A DNA stretch of 64,000 bases, from NCBI GenBank assembly GCA_008711295.1, contig VUYV01000088.1, forward strand, positions 2,993,812 through 3,057,811, read 5' to 3'. The notes beneath the pieces were generated by a model, which saw only the letters and a list, made by a program, of their open reading frames with translations, searched no databases and had not been told where the DNA came from. Position numbers and translations under genes: made by a program. Within the stretch, counting starts at the first letter, position 1, and every line of letters starts with the position of its first letter. Origin of the DNA: Anarhynchus alexandrinus. Taxonomy: Eukaryota > Chordata > Aves > Charadriiformes > Charadriidae. Below are positions 1-12,800 of this stretch, piece by piece.

Positions 1-840
1 CCTCCTTTTTTGTAGGCTAGGAAATCGAGGCAGAGGCTTGGTAAGTGCTTATTCAAAATGGAAATACAGAAATACATGCTGACTTTACATCTACTAACTG
101 CTTGGCCAGCGTTCTACTCACTACGATGCAGTGAGTAATCCAGTTTTATAAGAACCTTCATAAAACTCTATTCTCCTATTAACTTTGTGTGAAGTCTTTC
201 GAAATCACCATAATGCCATAGCACAGCACAAATATCACTGAAAGGCAACAAGGAATGACTCCCTTAAATTACTTCTGAAAAATTCCAATCAATGGTTGCA
301 GTACTGCAGTGGCTTTCCAGAACTGATGTCTTTAAAAAGATAAAGCCCAAATATCTAATCAATTACTAATACATATACATAGGAGCACATGGCACAAAAG
401 TGATTGTAAAATGGGGGACATCTCACTAAGTCATAAGAAAGAGTCTCAGTCAAAGAGTGATGCTTGAGAAATGACTGCTGACTTTATGGAGCTAACTTCC
501 CAGCCTTATGGTTCTCAGGCTCTTCCTACTGCCACTCTTCTCTTCTTCCCCTCCACTGCTGCTGTTAATTCCCCCATCTACCTGGGGAAACTGCTGTCTC
601 CTCAGGCCCCTCCAGGTCTAACACAGAGCCCAAGCCAATCAACTGATAACCATTTCCATTTCTTGGCTGACTGAAACCAGTAGCTGAAACACACGCTCTC
701 CTGAAAAGGTCTGAATGTCAACAATTTCAGCTTTTATTTCATGTGGAATCCCAAGCCGGGAATCCATCCGTCAGCCTGTGATGTTCCAGAGGCAGAAAAC
801 ACTGCTGGCTTTCCCCCTCTGTATCAAATGCCATACTCAC
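1..840 (-). other. ITSN2 intron 8 (partial)
   Basis: Unremarkable intronic sequence. I looked on the minus strand for the rest of EH2 and found no match. A pyrimidine-rich stretch at about 525-600 gives a chance ORF of 67 codons with low-complexity content. Confidence 0.6.
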
Positions 841-3800
841 CCGATAAATATCCACTCATACTTTTATCAAGACTGTTAAATTTCTGTCTGTATTTTAATC
901 TGGAGGCCTGAGGAACCGCCCAGTCTGAGGGTGCAATCTTTGGTGAATTCCCAGCTAGTGAAGCACTAGAGGAAGAATTTGAACTGTAATACAATTTAAA
1001 AAATTTAAAAAAAAAAAGAGAGAGAGAGAGAAAGAAAGAACTCTAAGTTACTTGGATTAATAAACAGGCATTGGAACAGAAGATACATAACATCTGGTAA
1101 CGTGAAACAACTTCTACAAAGTTTTACCTCTGCTAACTTGCTATAAATATTTTCATCACCAATATGGAATTTTAATGTGAAAAGTAGGGACACATATCTA
1201 AAAGGAAACTCTTGAATTCAAAATCCCATTCCCTTGGCATCACAGGCACTTGTATCACATAATTCATTGGTCCACCACTGCAAAATAATACTACAGGAAA
1301 CCGTAGGAAAACATCTCAACTTTCACAGGAATGTTTACTGTGAAGCATTGGGCGGCCGTCTAAGTAACTTTAATGCAAATGAATAACCACGAGCATAAAA
1401 ATTTATCTGGTAAATTCACAACCAAAAGCAGCTTCTAAAGCTGCTGAAGCCATTATATTCCACCTCTACTTATTCTTTTTATTAGTGACAATGACAAGGT
1501 GAATGGAGTTTTTCCAACTCAATTCAGTTTCTGCAGAACAGCACTTGGTGGAGTGTTTAGTTATACCTGTAAAACTTCTACCCGCAACTCCCAGCATTTT
1601 CACACTGTCCCATCTTTGAAGACCAGAAAAAAAAACAGGTCCATCCAGCCTGCCTTATTTAAGGTAATCCCCTACTCTGTCAAGTAAAAAGAGCTATTTG
1701 CAGTGCTATCCAAGGCAATAAAGTAAAGAATGCTGATATAAACAAAGCGTTTCAGGCATGATGCTGGATAGACATCCTTTGCATGGAATTAGGTAACACG
1801 ATGATGAAAATGCTGTCAACAGTAACACTGAAGAAGAGCTACTTTGCAGCACTACACCACCAGCAAAAAAAAAAAAAAGAAATAGGAAAAAATAGGAAAA
1901 AACCCACCAAATGATGATTACAGGCATACACATGTACATGCCTACAATCATCTCAGTGAACATCTGCTAGCATCAGGTGCCTGTCTGTATGAGGAGCCCA
2001 AAGTTAGACGTGGTTCATCCTAGATGCCCTGTATCAGCAGCAAAGAGGTGCAATCACTTCCGAGTCACCTTCTGGAACTGAGCTGGGGCTGAGATGCCCT
2101 CTGCATTGTCTTTTGGGAGACTGTTCCCTGGATGCCCAATTGGACAGATAAGCCTAGTCCCTCACTTTGTCTATGGTGAAGCTCTACAATCAGTGAAACA
2201 GAGCAGCTGATGACAAAGATGCATAATCTTCTAATATTCATAAAACAAATTCACACATAAATATTTATAACAAATATTATCCTTACATGGCTGCTAATTA
2301 CATGGTGCCCTCTATAATGAATGAGCACATCAATCCATAAACATTGCTTTTATAACCACTGGGTAAGTTTTACTTCCATTTGCTAATGAGGTACATTCCC
2401 TTCTTTTTGGCACTGCTTTCTGTCATTTGAACTCCTCACGTACTTCGGATAGGTTTGTCAGATTTCCTGAAAATTTATTTATTGTGCATATCAAAACAAT
2501 CTGTTTTCAGTCTTGGTAGGTCATATTAGATTAATTTTTAATGAATATACTCTGAAAACAGAAATGCTCCATAAGTTTTGGAATGTGTACTACTCAAGTT
2601 TAAGATATAACCATTTTAAACTTAATTTTCTTACCTGCTAGATCCTAAATCGATTAGTGACTGCGCCTTCTGTATACTAGTACCACCAAACCCTCCTGCC
2701 ATGGGACCTAAGGAACCAGTATGAGGCAGCGCTGAAACAAACAAACAAAAAAAAACAAACCAAAAGCTGTAAAGCAACTGGGTATAAGGTAATGCTTTGT
2801 AACAAACACTCAAAGCTTTGATATAAGTAAGAAAAGCAAATCAGTGCTTTGTTGTTAAGATTAACTAGTTAGAAATGATTCAACAAATGTGAAAAAAATA
2901 CATTTTTTTTTAACTCACATGTGATTATTAGCATTCCTGTCTGAAATTAGCCATAGAGAAAGTAAGATTCACAATTCTGAAAGTGAGTATTGGACTGTAC
3001 TATACTTACTTGAAGAGAAAGGTACGGACAAAGGCTGCAGAAGGCTGGATGTTCCATTTGGCAATGAAGAGGTACTGACAGAAGGCACCAGGGGAGCAGA
3101 GATAACCAAAGGAGGAATGGAAGTCATGGAGGTCAGAGACATGGGTGCTAGAGGCGTGATCGTAGACATAGACGTTGGCATGGACAGATTTGGCATACTA
3201 CCCATTCCTAGAGCAAAACGCAACAATTCATGACTTAATATTGCAGAGGCTCCATCAAGACGTTGGCTCCATTATGCTAGGCAGAAACTACACAAAGCAA
3301 CCTGCGTCCAGAGATAATGAGTTAAATGATGCAATGAGTTAAAATAGATGCCCGTGTATAATATTTACTTTATCTCTGAAGTTTAGACAAGACAGCTCAC
3401 AGAGGACAATATACTGAAGAACATGAATTAAAAAACCATAAAATCCTTACAAGCAATTCATTCTCAAGTTAGATTTATCTAGTATTTCACAAAAGAATAA
3501 GATCAAGTCTTCTACAATTGCAGCTACAACTAGTTCTCCACCAAGCCTTTCCCTGGCCCCTGAGAGAGAATTACAACGGAACTCAACAGTTCTCACAATC
3601 CTCCACAGGGAAAAATTGATACTGTTTCTGAGCTAAGCCTCTTCCAAGTGTTGGCCTTGGAAATTCCGTATGGGTGAAAAGTCCGTACCCAGGGACCCGT
3701 GCCCAGCAAGTGGGTTCTTTAAGGCAGTTGCCTGAAGCGAATAAGGGCACTGGAACTACCGGCTCAATCTTGCAGAAGAAAACAGTATGCAGATTCTATG

Positions 3801-6800
3801 ATGGAAGGTTAAGAGGAAGTAATTGTATGCCAACCACAGCTATCTATAAATGCATGCACTTGTATGCAAACACACAGGATTTACTGATGGGCAGACATTT
3901 AAATCATGTACGTAATTAATATATGCACACATTTAATTTCAGCAGAAAAGTACGCACTAATTTGGTAATCCACCTAAAGTCAATGCGTGTATATTGTTCT
4001 ACAAAACAACAAAATAACGGACAGATTTGGCATACTACCCATTCCTAGAGCAAAACGCAACAATTCATGACTTAATATTGCAATTAATTAAGGCATTAAT
4101 TCAGGCATGCACTGAATCCCAAAACACTGTCAGAAAAGGAAAAAAAAAAGTTAAAATAATTATAGACAATTGCTCATATAACCAAAATAGACAATCTGAT
4201 TGATTTTGAAAAAAGTTTAAAATAAGTATTCAACCAAAACTTTGTCCTTTACTAAGTTTAACTTTAAAAACCCCCAAGTATAAATAGATGAACGAGTAGG
4301 AGGGAGACAGAAAAAGACCTTCAGTACAAGATGACAGCCTGCAAATCAGATGGCAAATGTGAATGGCCTTCTTGCACCTCATGTCAAAATTCAATAGAAG
4401 GTTTTCCTTTATTATTAAAATCTTCAAAGCATGAAATTATCAAAAATGTCAAGAAAGTGACTTTGTGAATTTCCTAAATCAGAATACCCTTGGGGTTTTT
4501 TTTAGTGATTCACGCAACTGTAATGGTCAGATTAATCTTGTATTTGGCTGCAATTAACTGTGTTTTTTTACCTCTGAACACTAAGTAATTATATATTCAT
4601 AAGTACCAAAGCGAGCTGACATTAACGGCGAAAATACTGGAGTTTGTTTCATGACAGGAGGGAGAACCGCAGGCAAGTGCTGTCCTTGCAATTTCAGCTT
4701 GATGAGTTTCATGGCTATAGAGAACTCCTGTTGATCCATTTTTCCATCCTTGTTCAGGTCGGATAGTGTCCTTAAAAATAAAATAAAATAAAATAAAAAA
4801 AAGGAAGAAATGTAAAGTTAACTTCTTCACTTAATGAGAAGCTGTTCTATCAAATTTATTTACTGTTTTGTACAAGAAAAGAACAAACTTATTGCAACCA
4901 TTCGTAGATTTTCTACTTTTGACAACATTCAAACCTTCAGAATTTTGCAGATCATAGTTTTTCTAGTTTGCCAACCTACAGGTATTGAAGGTCACCCTGG
5001 ACTTCCAAACACAATGTTCGTCTAGCTGCATTAAGTATAATTCACTTGGTAGTCTTCTGCAGAGTTCAGTTTTAAAGTTGCTGTATATTGAATACTTAAC
5101 ACCTGAGAAAGTAGGAAGAATGCTTAGAAAAGCAGTCATCTCCTGCTCAGTGGGTACACTTGTTGCTACAGATATGCCTCTGCTATGCTTCTTTCTATGC
5201 TACTAGCCAGACCAATTATTTTAAATTAGTGTCTGGTATTGTAAGGAATTAATGCAAGAATCTGAAACAGGAGGATGCAGAAACGTGCTAAAGGTACTAT
5301 ATACCACTATGAAAACCACATGAATTCACAAACAGCATTTTTTTGAAGGCTGATATCCACACTGTCTTCTTTTGACACTTCTCCAAATAAAATTAAATAC
5401 AACAGGAAATTTATGCAACAGTGCATACATAAACAGACAAAATTTCTACTAAGACTGAAAATTTGAAGTCTTATTAATACTTAAACAATCAAGGACCAGT
5501 CACAGGAATGTAAATAAAATCAGAAGAAAAAACCCATAAACTTAATATTAAGCTACATTTTCCTTTTCATAGCTTCATTCTGTTACTATTCAGTATAAAA
5601 CCCCAAGGCCCTGTGCAAAAGTTTCCTTACTACTCTTTTCTAGGTACTTTTTCTGAAGAAGAAACGAACTTTGCATTCAGTTGCCTTCCTTAATACTCTT
5701 TCACAAGCGAGTTGTTCTTAATTATTATGAGCCTCTGCTCCGTGTCTTTTAGCATGTCTACATCTTGCTAACAACCAAGCACCCCAAAACAAACACAGTA
5801 TTCTGGTGAAGACTGGAGTTACAAAGAAGAAAATGTCTGTTTCAACTGTTGAAACCACGACATATATGCTGCAAAGAACAGCACTTTTTCCAGTTCCTGT
5901 ATTACAGCATTGGTTGCTATCTTAGTGTATTATGACTGACCTTCTAATAAGATTTTCTGTGTCTTTAGATTTTTTTTTCCCCTGTTTTCCACTTTCAGTA
6001 TATTTTCCACTCCCGGTTTAGTAGCATATAATTTTTCCCATGCTTAATCTTATTGCCCTTTTTTTAGTGGTTACTAGTATTTCAGACACCATTCAATCTG
6101 GTATCTCCAGAAATTCATTAGCCCATTACTTATCTCTTTTTCCATACTATTATTAAAAATATTAAGACAAGGCTTAACAATGACCTTTGTGGCAGTCCAA
6201 CAGGCACTTCCCTCTATGAAAGTCTTGCAATTTATCATTGTTTTTTGTGTCAAGCACTTACTATGGTTTAAAAAGGCTGTGTTCAGTATGATCCAATTTG
6301 AACTAACATCATGAGAAAGATTTAGAAAGATACCACTTTTTAATTAAGTGTTGGTACACATATGGGCTAAATCCTTCCTCTAAGTTTAATAAAATTAAAA
6401 CAATGATTCAGACAACACTCCTACTTTGACTGCTGAAAGCCTCTTTCAGACAACGCAACATACCAAAGATGTGTGCGAATGCTATTCATCTCCTATTAAA
6501 AAAAAAACCAAAGCCAACCAAAAACAAAACGGTAAAGGATACCTTACCATATTTCAGCAAGGACTGTAGCTGGTAGACCTGATTGCAAAAAAAAGGTACG
6601 TGCTTGATCACCTATGATAAACAAGAAAGACAGACAGACTTTTACACTAGAGACAGAGATTTTCAGAAGACCTCAGCACTCTGCTGTGGGACAGATTTTC
6701 AGAAGGAAGCAGTGTGCCGGATGCCAAACTTTCCAGTTTCATACCACCTGACTCCTTCCCTGGTGACAGTGATTGTCAGATACCCACGTATTCCGAAATC

Positions 6801-9800
6801 CTGAATCTTTGCTCTGAGCAGTGATTTCAAGAAGCTAGAAAAAGCTTTAAGAGGTCACAAAAGAACAGCTGCCAACAGTTTAAAAGATGCAAGATTTAAA
6901 GAAGTAAATATGACTAAAAATTTAGTCCTGACCCAATTACTTTGACAGGAAAGGATGTGCATGCTATTTCTTCCCTTCTCCTTCATCCAATCTAACTTTA
7001 GCCAGTATTGCCTGTCTAGAAAAATTGGAAAAATATCATGTCCTAAATAATACTCTGTTCCATCAGAAAGCATCCACTATTTCAGTATTTCAGGAAAGGA
7101 ATGGGTACTGTTGTGCAAATCCACACCAAATTCCCCACTGGTACTGAACATGGTGTTAAACAAACTCATAATAAGAAACAGATAGTGGTGTTCATGCTTA
7201 CCTAGAGTGATGCCTAAAGCTAAGACTTCAAGTTATTCTTGCAACTTTGTCTTCCCTTATATTCCTACACAACCTTTCATTTCAAGCACTTGCCAATAAA
7301 CAACAAAGCCTACAGACTTATGTGTCGGTAAGAGCCCAAACATGGCCTAAAGGTAGTCCCTGGGACTGCATACTTTTCAGCTGGTGGTAAACACCAACCT
7401 CCCAGAGCTGTCTGGCCAAGGCAGGAGTTACCTATCACTTAGCCAGAAGATGTGCATGTTCCACACAACTTTCCACTCCTTCCTCAGTCTTTTTTGGACC
7501 AACAGGAGGAAAGGCAGGGGCAGTGGAGTCACCAGCTAGGGCACTAGCAGATAGTTAGGCGGGTAGGGCTGGTCTTTAGTGCCCACCTGCACACAAGGAA
7601 CAGGTCATTCTTATATTAAATCATCTTTGCCAGTGAAATCGAGCCTTTTCTTCACATCACAAGCAGATTCTTAAACTTAAAAACTGCAAATTCTGAGGTG
7701 CACAGCAACGTGACCCCATTTTTTTTCAGAGGAGCAGCAGCTGAATGCAACTAGAACTGACAGCAGGCCATTGCAAAATGCCATTAGCCTACCCAGAGCC
7801 TGCTGAAGGCCCAAGGGTTAACGAATTTCAAGCAGTCATTAACAAGGACGAGCTGTCAGCATCTCTCTGCCTCCTCCCCCAAAACAAAGATATCTAACAG
7901 CACAGTATTCTCTAACACTGCTCAGACAGAGGAGAGCCACTTCTGGTGTCTCTGGTGTCACTTGCCACAATAGCTACTGTAAGTGCTCCTTGGCAGCCTC
8001 CCATCTGGCCTGATACTCTTTGGTTTTCAAAATTAGACAGAATGACAGCAAATAACTGCTGGCTGCAGAAGTGATGGGGTTAATAGAAGAGTGTTCCTGT
8101 GCCAGACTTTAGCCCAAAGCTTGTAGAAGTTACCGGTGGCTGTTTGCCCAAAGAACATGGTTATTAGTCACACAACAAAGGGCTAGAAATAGGAGGTAGT
8201 TTTCAAACTGTTTTACAAAGATACTTATGTGTACACAGAAGTTAATGTGTAATGCAGAATCTCAGACCAACCTGTAATGTAGCCTCCTGTGGGTTTAAGG
8301 CTATCAAACTGCTTGTCATGCTTGGCCCGCTCCTCTGAGGTGATGGCCCATATGTTTGGGCCTCCTAAAAAAGGAAAAAAACAGACAAACAAACAAACAA
8401 ACAAAAAAAACCCAAATTGAAGACTTCTAAAAATAAAGCACGTCGCTTACAAAATAAGAGCTTGGCTTCTGGAGAGACGAAGTTAGATCTGACACACCCA
8501 GCTCCTACCAGTTTGGCAAGGACGTTCCGAAACACAAACCTGCTTCCCAGATGTGCAAGCGCTAAGCCGAGACAACTCCTCAGCCAGACCCGCGTTACAC
8601 TCGGCTTGCAAACAAGCTCTGCCGTCCTCCGAAGCTGGTGCGGAGCAGTTTCCTCTTGCTGCCGATTGTTTGCAGCCCGGGCAGGATGCGCGTTGCTCAC
8701 CATACCCTGTGTGAACCGAGTACTCCCCTGGTTCCCCCGTAAACAACTGGGATTCAGTGTCACTTAAAGGTTCTCATATAGAGGGCTAAAATCTTAAAGT
8801 GGCCAAAAAGCCTCATCCGTCGTCTTGCCAATACTCCAAAATCAAAACTGCTAACAAAAATAGTTGGTTTTGTCTGATAAAGGAGTAACATTCTGGGTTG
8901 TTTTTTGTTTTTTTTTTATAGAGGAGAGATTTTTTATTTTAAAATTATTAAAAAAAATTTTTTATTTAAAAAAAAAAAAAAACTAAGTAGAAAATATTAC
9001 AGCCTCAAAGTAATAAAGAGAAATTGCAGGGAATAATCATGTTTACAGAGCTGTGCCGATATATCAGGTAGAACCAGAGCGCCTTTCAGAAACGCTCCAA
9101 CCTGCTGTATAAAGGTCAGGGTGTGCGCCCTTCGCAGGAAAAGCAGCCTGCCAGAAATAATTGGGTTTGGGTTTTAAGTAGGAGGAAGTTTTACTTGGGA
9201 AGCTCTTGACAAATATGTAATTTTTCAAATCAATGAATGTAAGAATTAGCCAAAGTTCTGAGTGGAAACCCCCAAAACAGCACTAAAAGGTTATTACTTA
9301 AAAAAAACCCACCTTTAAAAATACATTCTTTTGAGCATTACCACTTCCCAAGAACTGTTAATCTGTTCCTCGAGTATTTGTATTGCTCACTAAAAGACAG
9401 TCAAGGGACTAAATAATTTTTCTAATAAGATACTAACAAGTTGCTTTAAAAACCACAGCACTTTGAAATAAAAATTACTATAAAACGCTTCCTCTTTTCC
9501 TACATAAACTTACTTTCAAAGCTTTGAACCTACGAAATCTCAACAGCTCTTTTCTCTGTTTTTCAGAGAATAATAACAAAGCTGACAGACTGCAAGCTGA
9601 CATACGTGCCAATACACATGTATTAATGATGTTAATCACCTCTCATCTGTGTTTATCCATACAGGCAAACAACATTTTCCAATTTCCAAGACGACCTAAT
9701 GTCTCCTCTTAAGAAAGTTCTTTTAAGACAATTGTCCTCCTTGCACGTGTACAAACTGAACTATTTACCCCTGCTGCTTAATAGGGAAATACATATAGTT

Positions 9801-12800
9801 AAAAAAACAAACCAAACCAAACCAGAAACTCACTGGGGATACAAATGACAAAGAAAGGTGGGAGGGCACTAGTATACAACCTTTAAGCATCTGAATTTGG
9901 AGTTTTGCTTCCCTATCTTGAGAATCCACCGATTACTTTTAGTGTGGCCTCAACAAAAGGGTCTTCTTGCAGGCTGCATGCAAAACCGCGCTTCAAGAAC
10001 CTGCCTTATTTCTCACTTCTAATTAAAAAAGTCTAAATAAATCTAGGTTAGATACTGATAATAAATGCAAATAAATCTAAATCAGGCGTCTAAAAGTTGA
10101 TGGCCAGTACAAGTATTGCCATAATATGCAAATGTGGACAACTTACGCCCAATAGCAGAAATTAGAGCAGCATTTAAATATTTTTAAAATGTTAGTTTTA
10201 AGATACAAATGCAAAGTGCATAATGTGGTTAATGCTTATAGAAATTATCTTGACAAGATGAAGAAGTATTCCTAAAGCTGTCAGCAGCAATCTCAGAAAA
10301 CCTGACCATTTTTTTTTTTCATTTATGGAAAATGAAGTATTAGCAACGTCACATTTTCCTTACATGAAATACTGAGTTCCAGTCATCTTTTGAAGCACTC
10401 CTCAGCTTTTTATAATCAATGACAGAAGGATTAAGACCACCACAATATATTCATGTGGTCAGAGCTGCAAAGTGCAAAAAATACAGTAAAAATTCCTTGG
10501 CTGGAGTTACCAGCACGACAGTAGCTTCTCTAAAGAATCCAATTTACTTTGTAAGGGAACTTCTGTTTAAACATGGACTGAAATGCACAATTTCCTATTG
10601 ATAGGTCACAAAGTAAGCAAGAAGACAGCAATCAGTCTTGAAAATCTTATAAAACATTTCAGCAAAACATCTCTTTGAATACAATCTGGTAAGTTATGTT
10701 TCCTCTCCAACTCTGAAATTCAAAGTTCTACATGGCATTGCATCAAATGTGTTAAAATCTTGCAGCTCAACAAACCACCAGATTCACACCTGCGGCTGTT
10801 ATGACGATTATCACCTCATTCAAGAAGCATTTCAAGATCAGCATTCACCCTTCATTCTCATTTTTGCCTTCATTAACGCCCCCCAAGAACCTGACTGGGT
10901 TTTGCACACTAAATATTTTGCGCGCTGCTGCTCCGAGGACTGCGATCGCTTTCCTCTGACGAGCAGAGGCGCTGAGCGCAGAGGTGCTGCCATTACCCCG
11001 ACAGCCGCGGGATCATCGCGGAGCTCCCCGAAAGGCAGAGCACAGGGGGTGCACGACTGCTCAGTGCACCCCAGCTCCAGCATTGCTGACTCTTACCACC
11101 ACGTACTTCGCACTGCTGATCCTAGCCTTGGCTAAAAAAGCAAAAAAAATATCATCGCTAAAAAATATCATCAGCTAAAATGATGCTGTTAGCACACCTT
11201 ATTCATTCCCAAATTAAACATGCAAAAGCATTTCTTCAGCAACCATCTCCATGATAGGTTTCTTGAAAGTATAAATTTAATTTTAAAACAATATCTTTGA
11301 CTACAACCCACATTATTATAACAAGTGCTTCTAGAGTAGTCCTAGCAAGTCAGCCACTCTCACAGCAACGTGATAACTACAAACACACGTTATCAAATGT
11401 ACATTGAGTGAATGTTTCAGGAGACCGAATATATATCCTGAAAAGGCCGACCTGCTAATAATTTATTTTCAAAGGTAAGAAGAATTTCAGATTCACCCTA
11501 TCCTGAGGACATAGACTGAAAAATCTTTTTTTCTGGTGACTAATTCCATGAAGATACACTCTCCACCGAGGTTTTTTTTATAGGCATGGAAGAAAGCGAT
11601 GTAGTAAGTCTTAAAATCCAAAGCAGACCTCCTCCCACATAATTTAACTGTTTTACTTAAAAATAAATATATAAAAACATACACACTCTGAAATATAAAT
11701 TCAAAGAAAATATATTCAGTTCAGACAATTTTAGTCACATCTCTCTTAACACCTAACAACATTCAATAATACTTTGAAATTTAAGATGTTTGAAAGGAGA
11801 TATCAGAAGATCTTTTAATTTAGAATTCATTAATTTGAATGAAAACATGTACTATGTTCCAACCAGAAATTAGTTAAGGCGGGGGCAGGGAGCAAGGCAG
11901 TATCCAAACAAAGTCCTTCCAAAGCTGTGACTCCTTACAAGCTAAGCCTAGAAAGTAAGAGAGAGTGTCTACCATTTTCAGGCAGGTCATTGTTTTATGA
12001 ATACAGGTTAATAACAGTGCAAAATGAAAACATTTAAAAAAAATAAAATTAAATCCCACACACTACTTACGGTAGGGATCCACAGTGTGGGCATTCAAGC
12101 CCCACCCAACACTTCTTATTTAAAGGATTTACTGTTTTTCCCAACTCCTTCCCCAATATGCAACAGAAACAAAATCAAGAGCACAGCACAAGAGGGGAGG
12201 TGAAAGTGTTGCGAGAGCTTATTTTTAGCTTAACCAGGTGCTCATGACTCTTTTGATGTTACCATTTGGCGATACAAATAAGAAAAGAAAAATCTGTGTA
12301 CAGAAAGTGTCATTTAAATTAGGATTCCTCAAAATACCGAGCACAAACACCTCATCGGTCTATCTGAAATTAAGGCTTTGAACAACGGGGATCACAAGGT
12401 CTTGGCAATTCCACAAAGCACGTCATGAAACAATTCTTCAAAGTCATTGCCATGTTTACTTATAGCACAACCAGGACCATCACAATAAAGACTTACCACA
12501 GACAAAATTAGTTTGAAACTCAGTTCTCCTGTGGAATCACCATGAAAACATGCCACAATCCTCACGAATACTGTGGTTGCTTCCCAAAGCTCCCAGCAGT
12601 GGTAAAACTGGCCACTCAGCAGCACTGCTGAGAAAAATTACGCTGCCTGGTTTACAGACAACCAAGTTATGGGCACATCGAACTGCGACAAAGGGAAGGC
12701 TACTCCTTTTCTTGGAAGGACAAGGCTGCAGGAAGAGTCAAACACAAACATCTGCCATCCAAGATGTATTACCTAAACTTATCTAGCTCAACATTTTTTG

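Noticed and set aside
841..3207. ITSN1 as the identity of the minus-strand gene
   Set aside because: The linker with [15 protein letters not shown] and [19 protein letters not shown] is that of ITSN2; ITSN1 has a different linker.
8365..8767. Three overlapping ORFs (up to 132 codons) on both strands next to ITSN2 exon 3
   Set aside because: The minus-strand frame ends in poly-Phe/Leu from the microsatellite, and none resembles a protein. Open frames on both strands at once point to a locally GC-rich intron segment with few stops.
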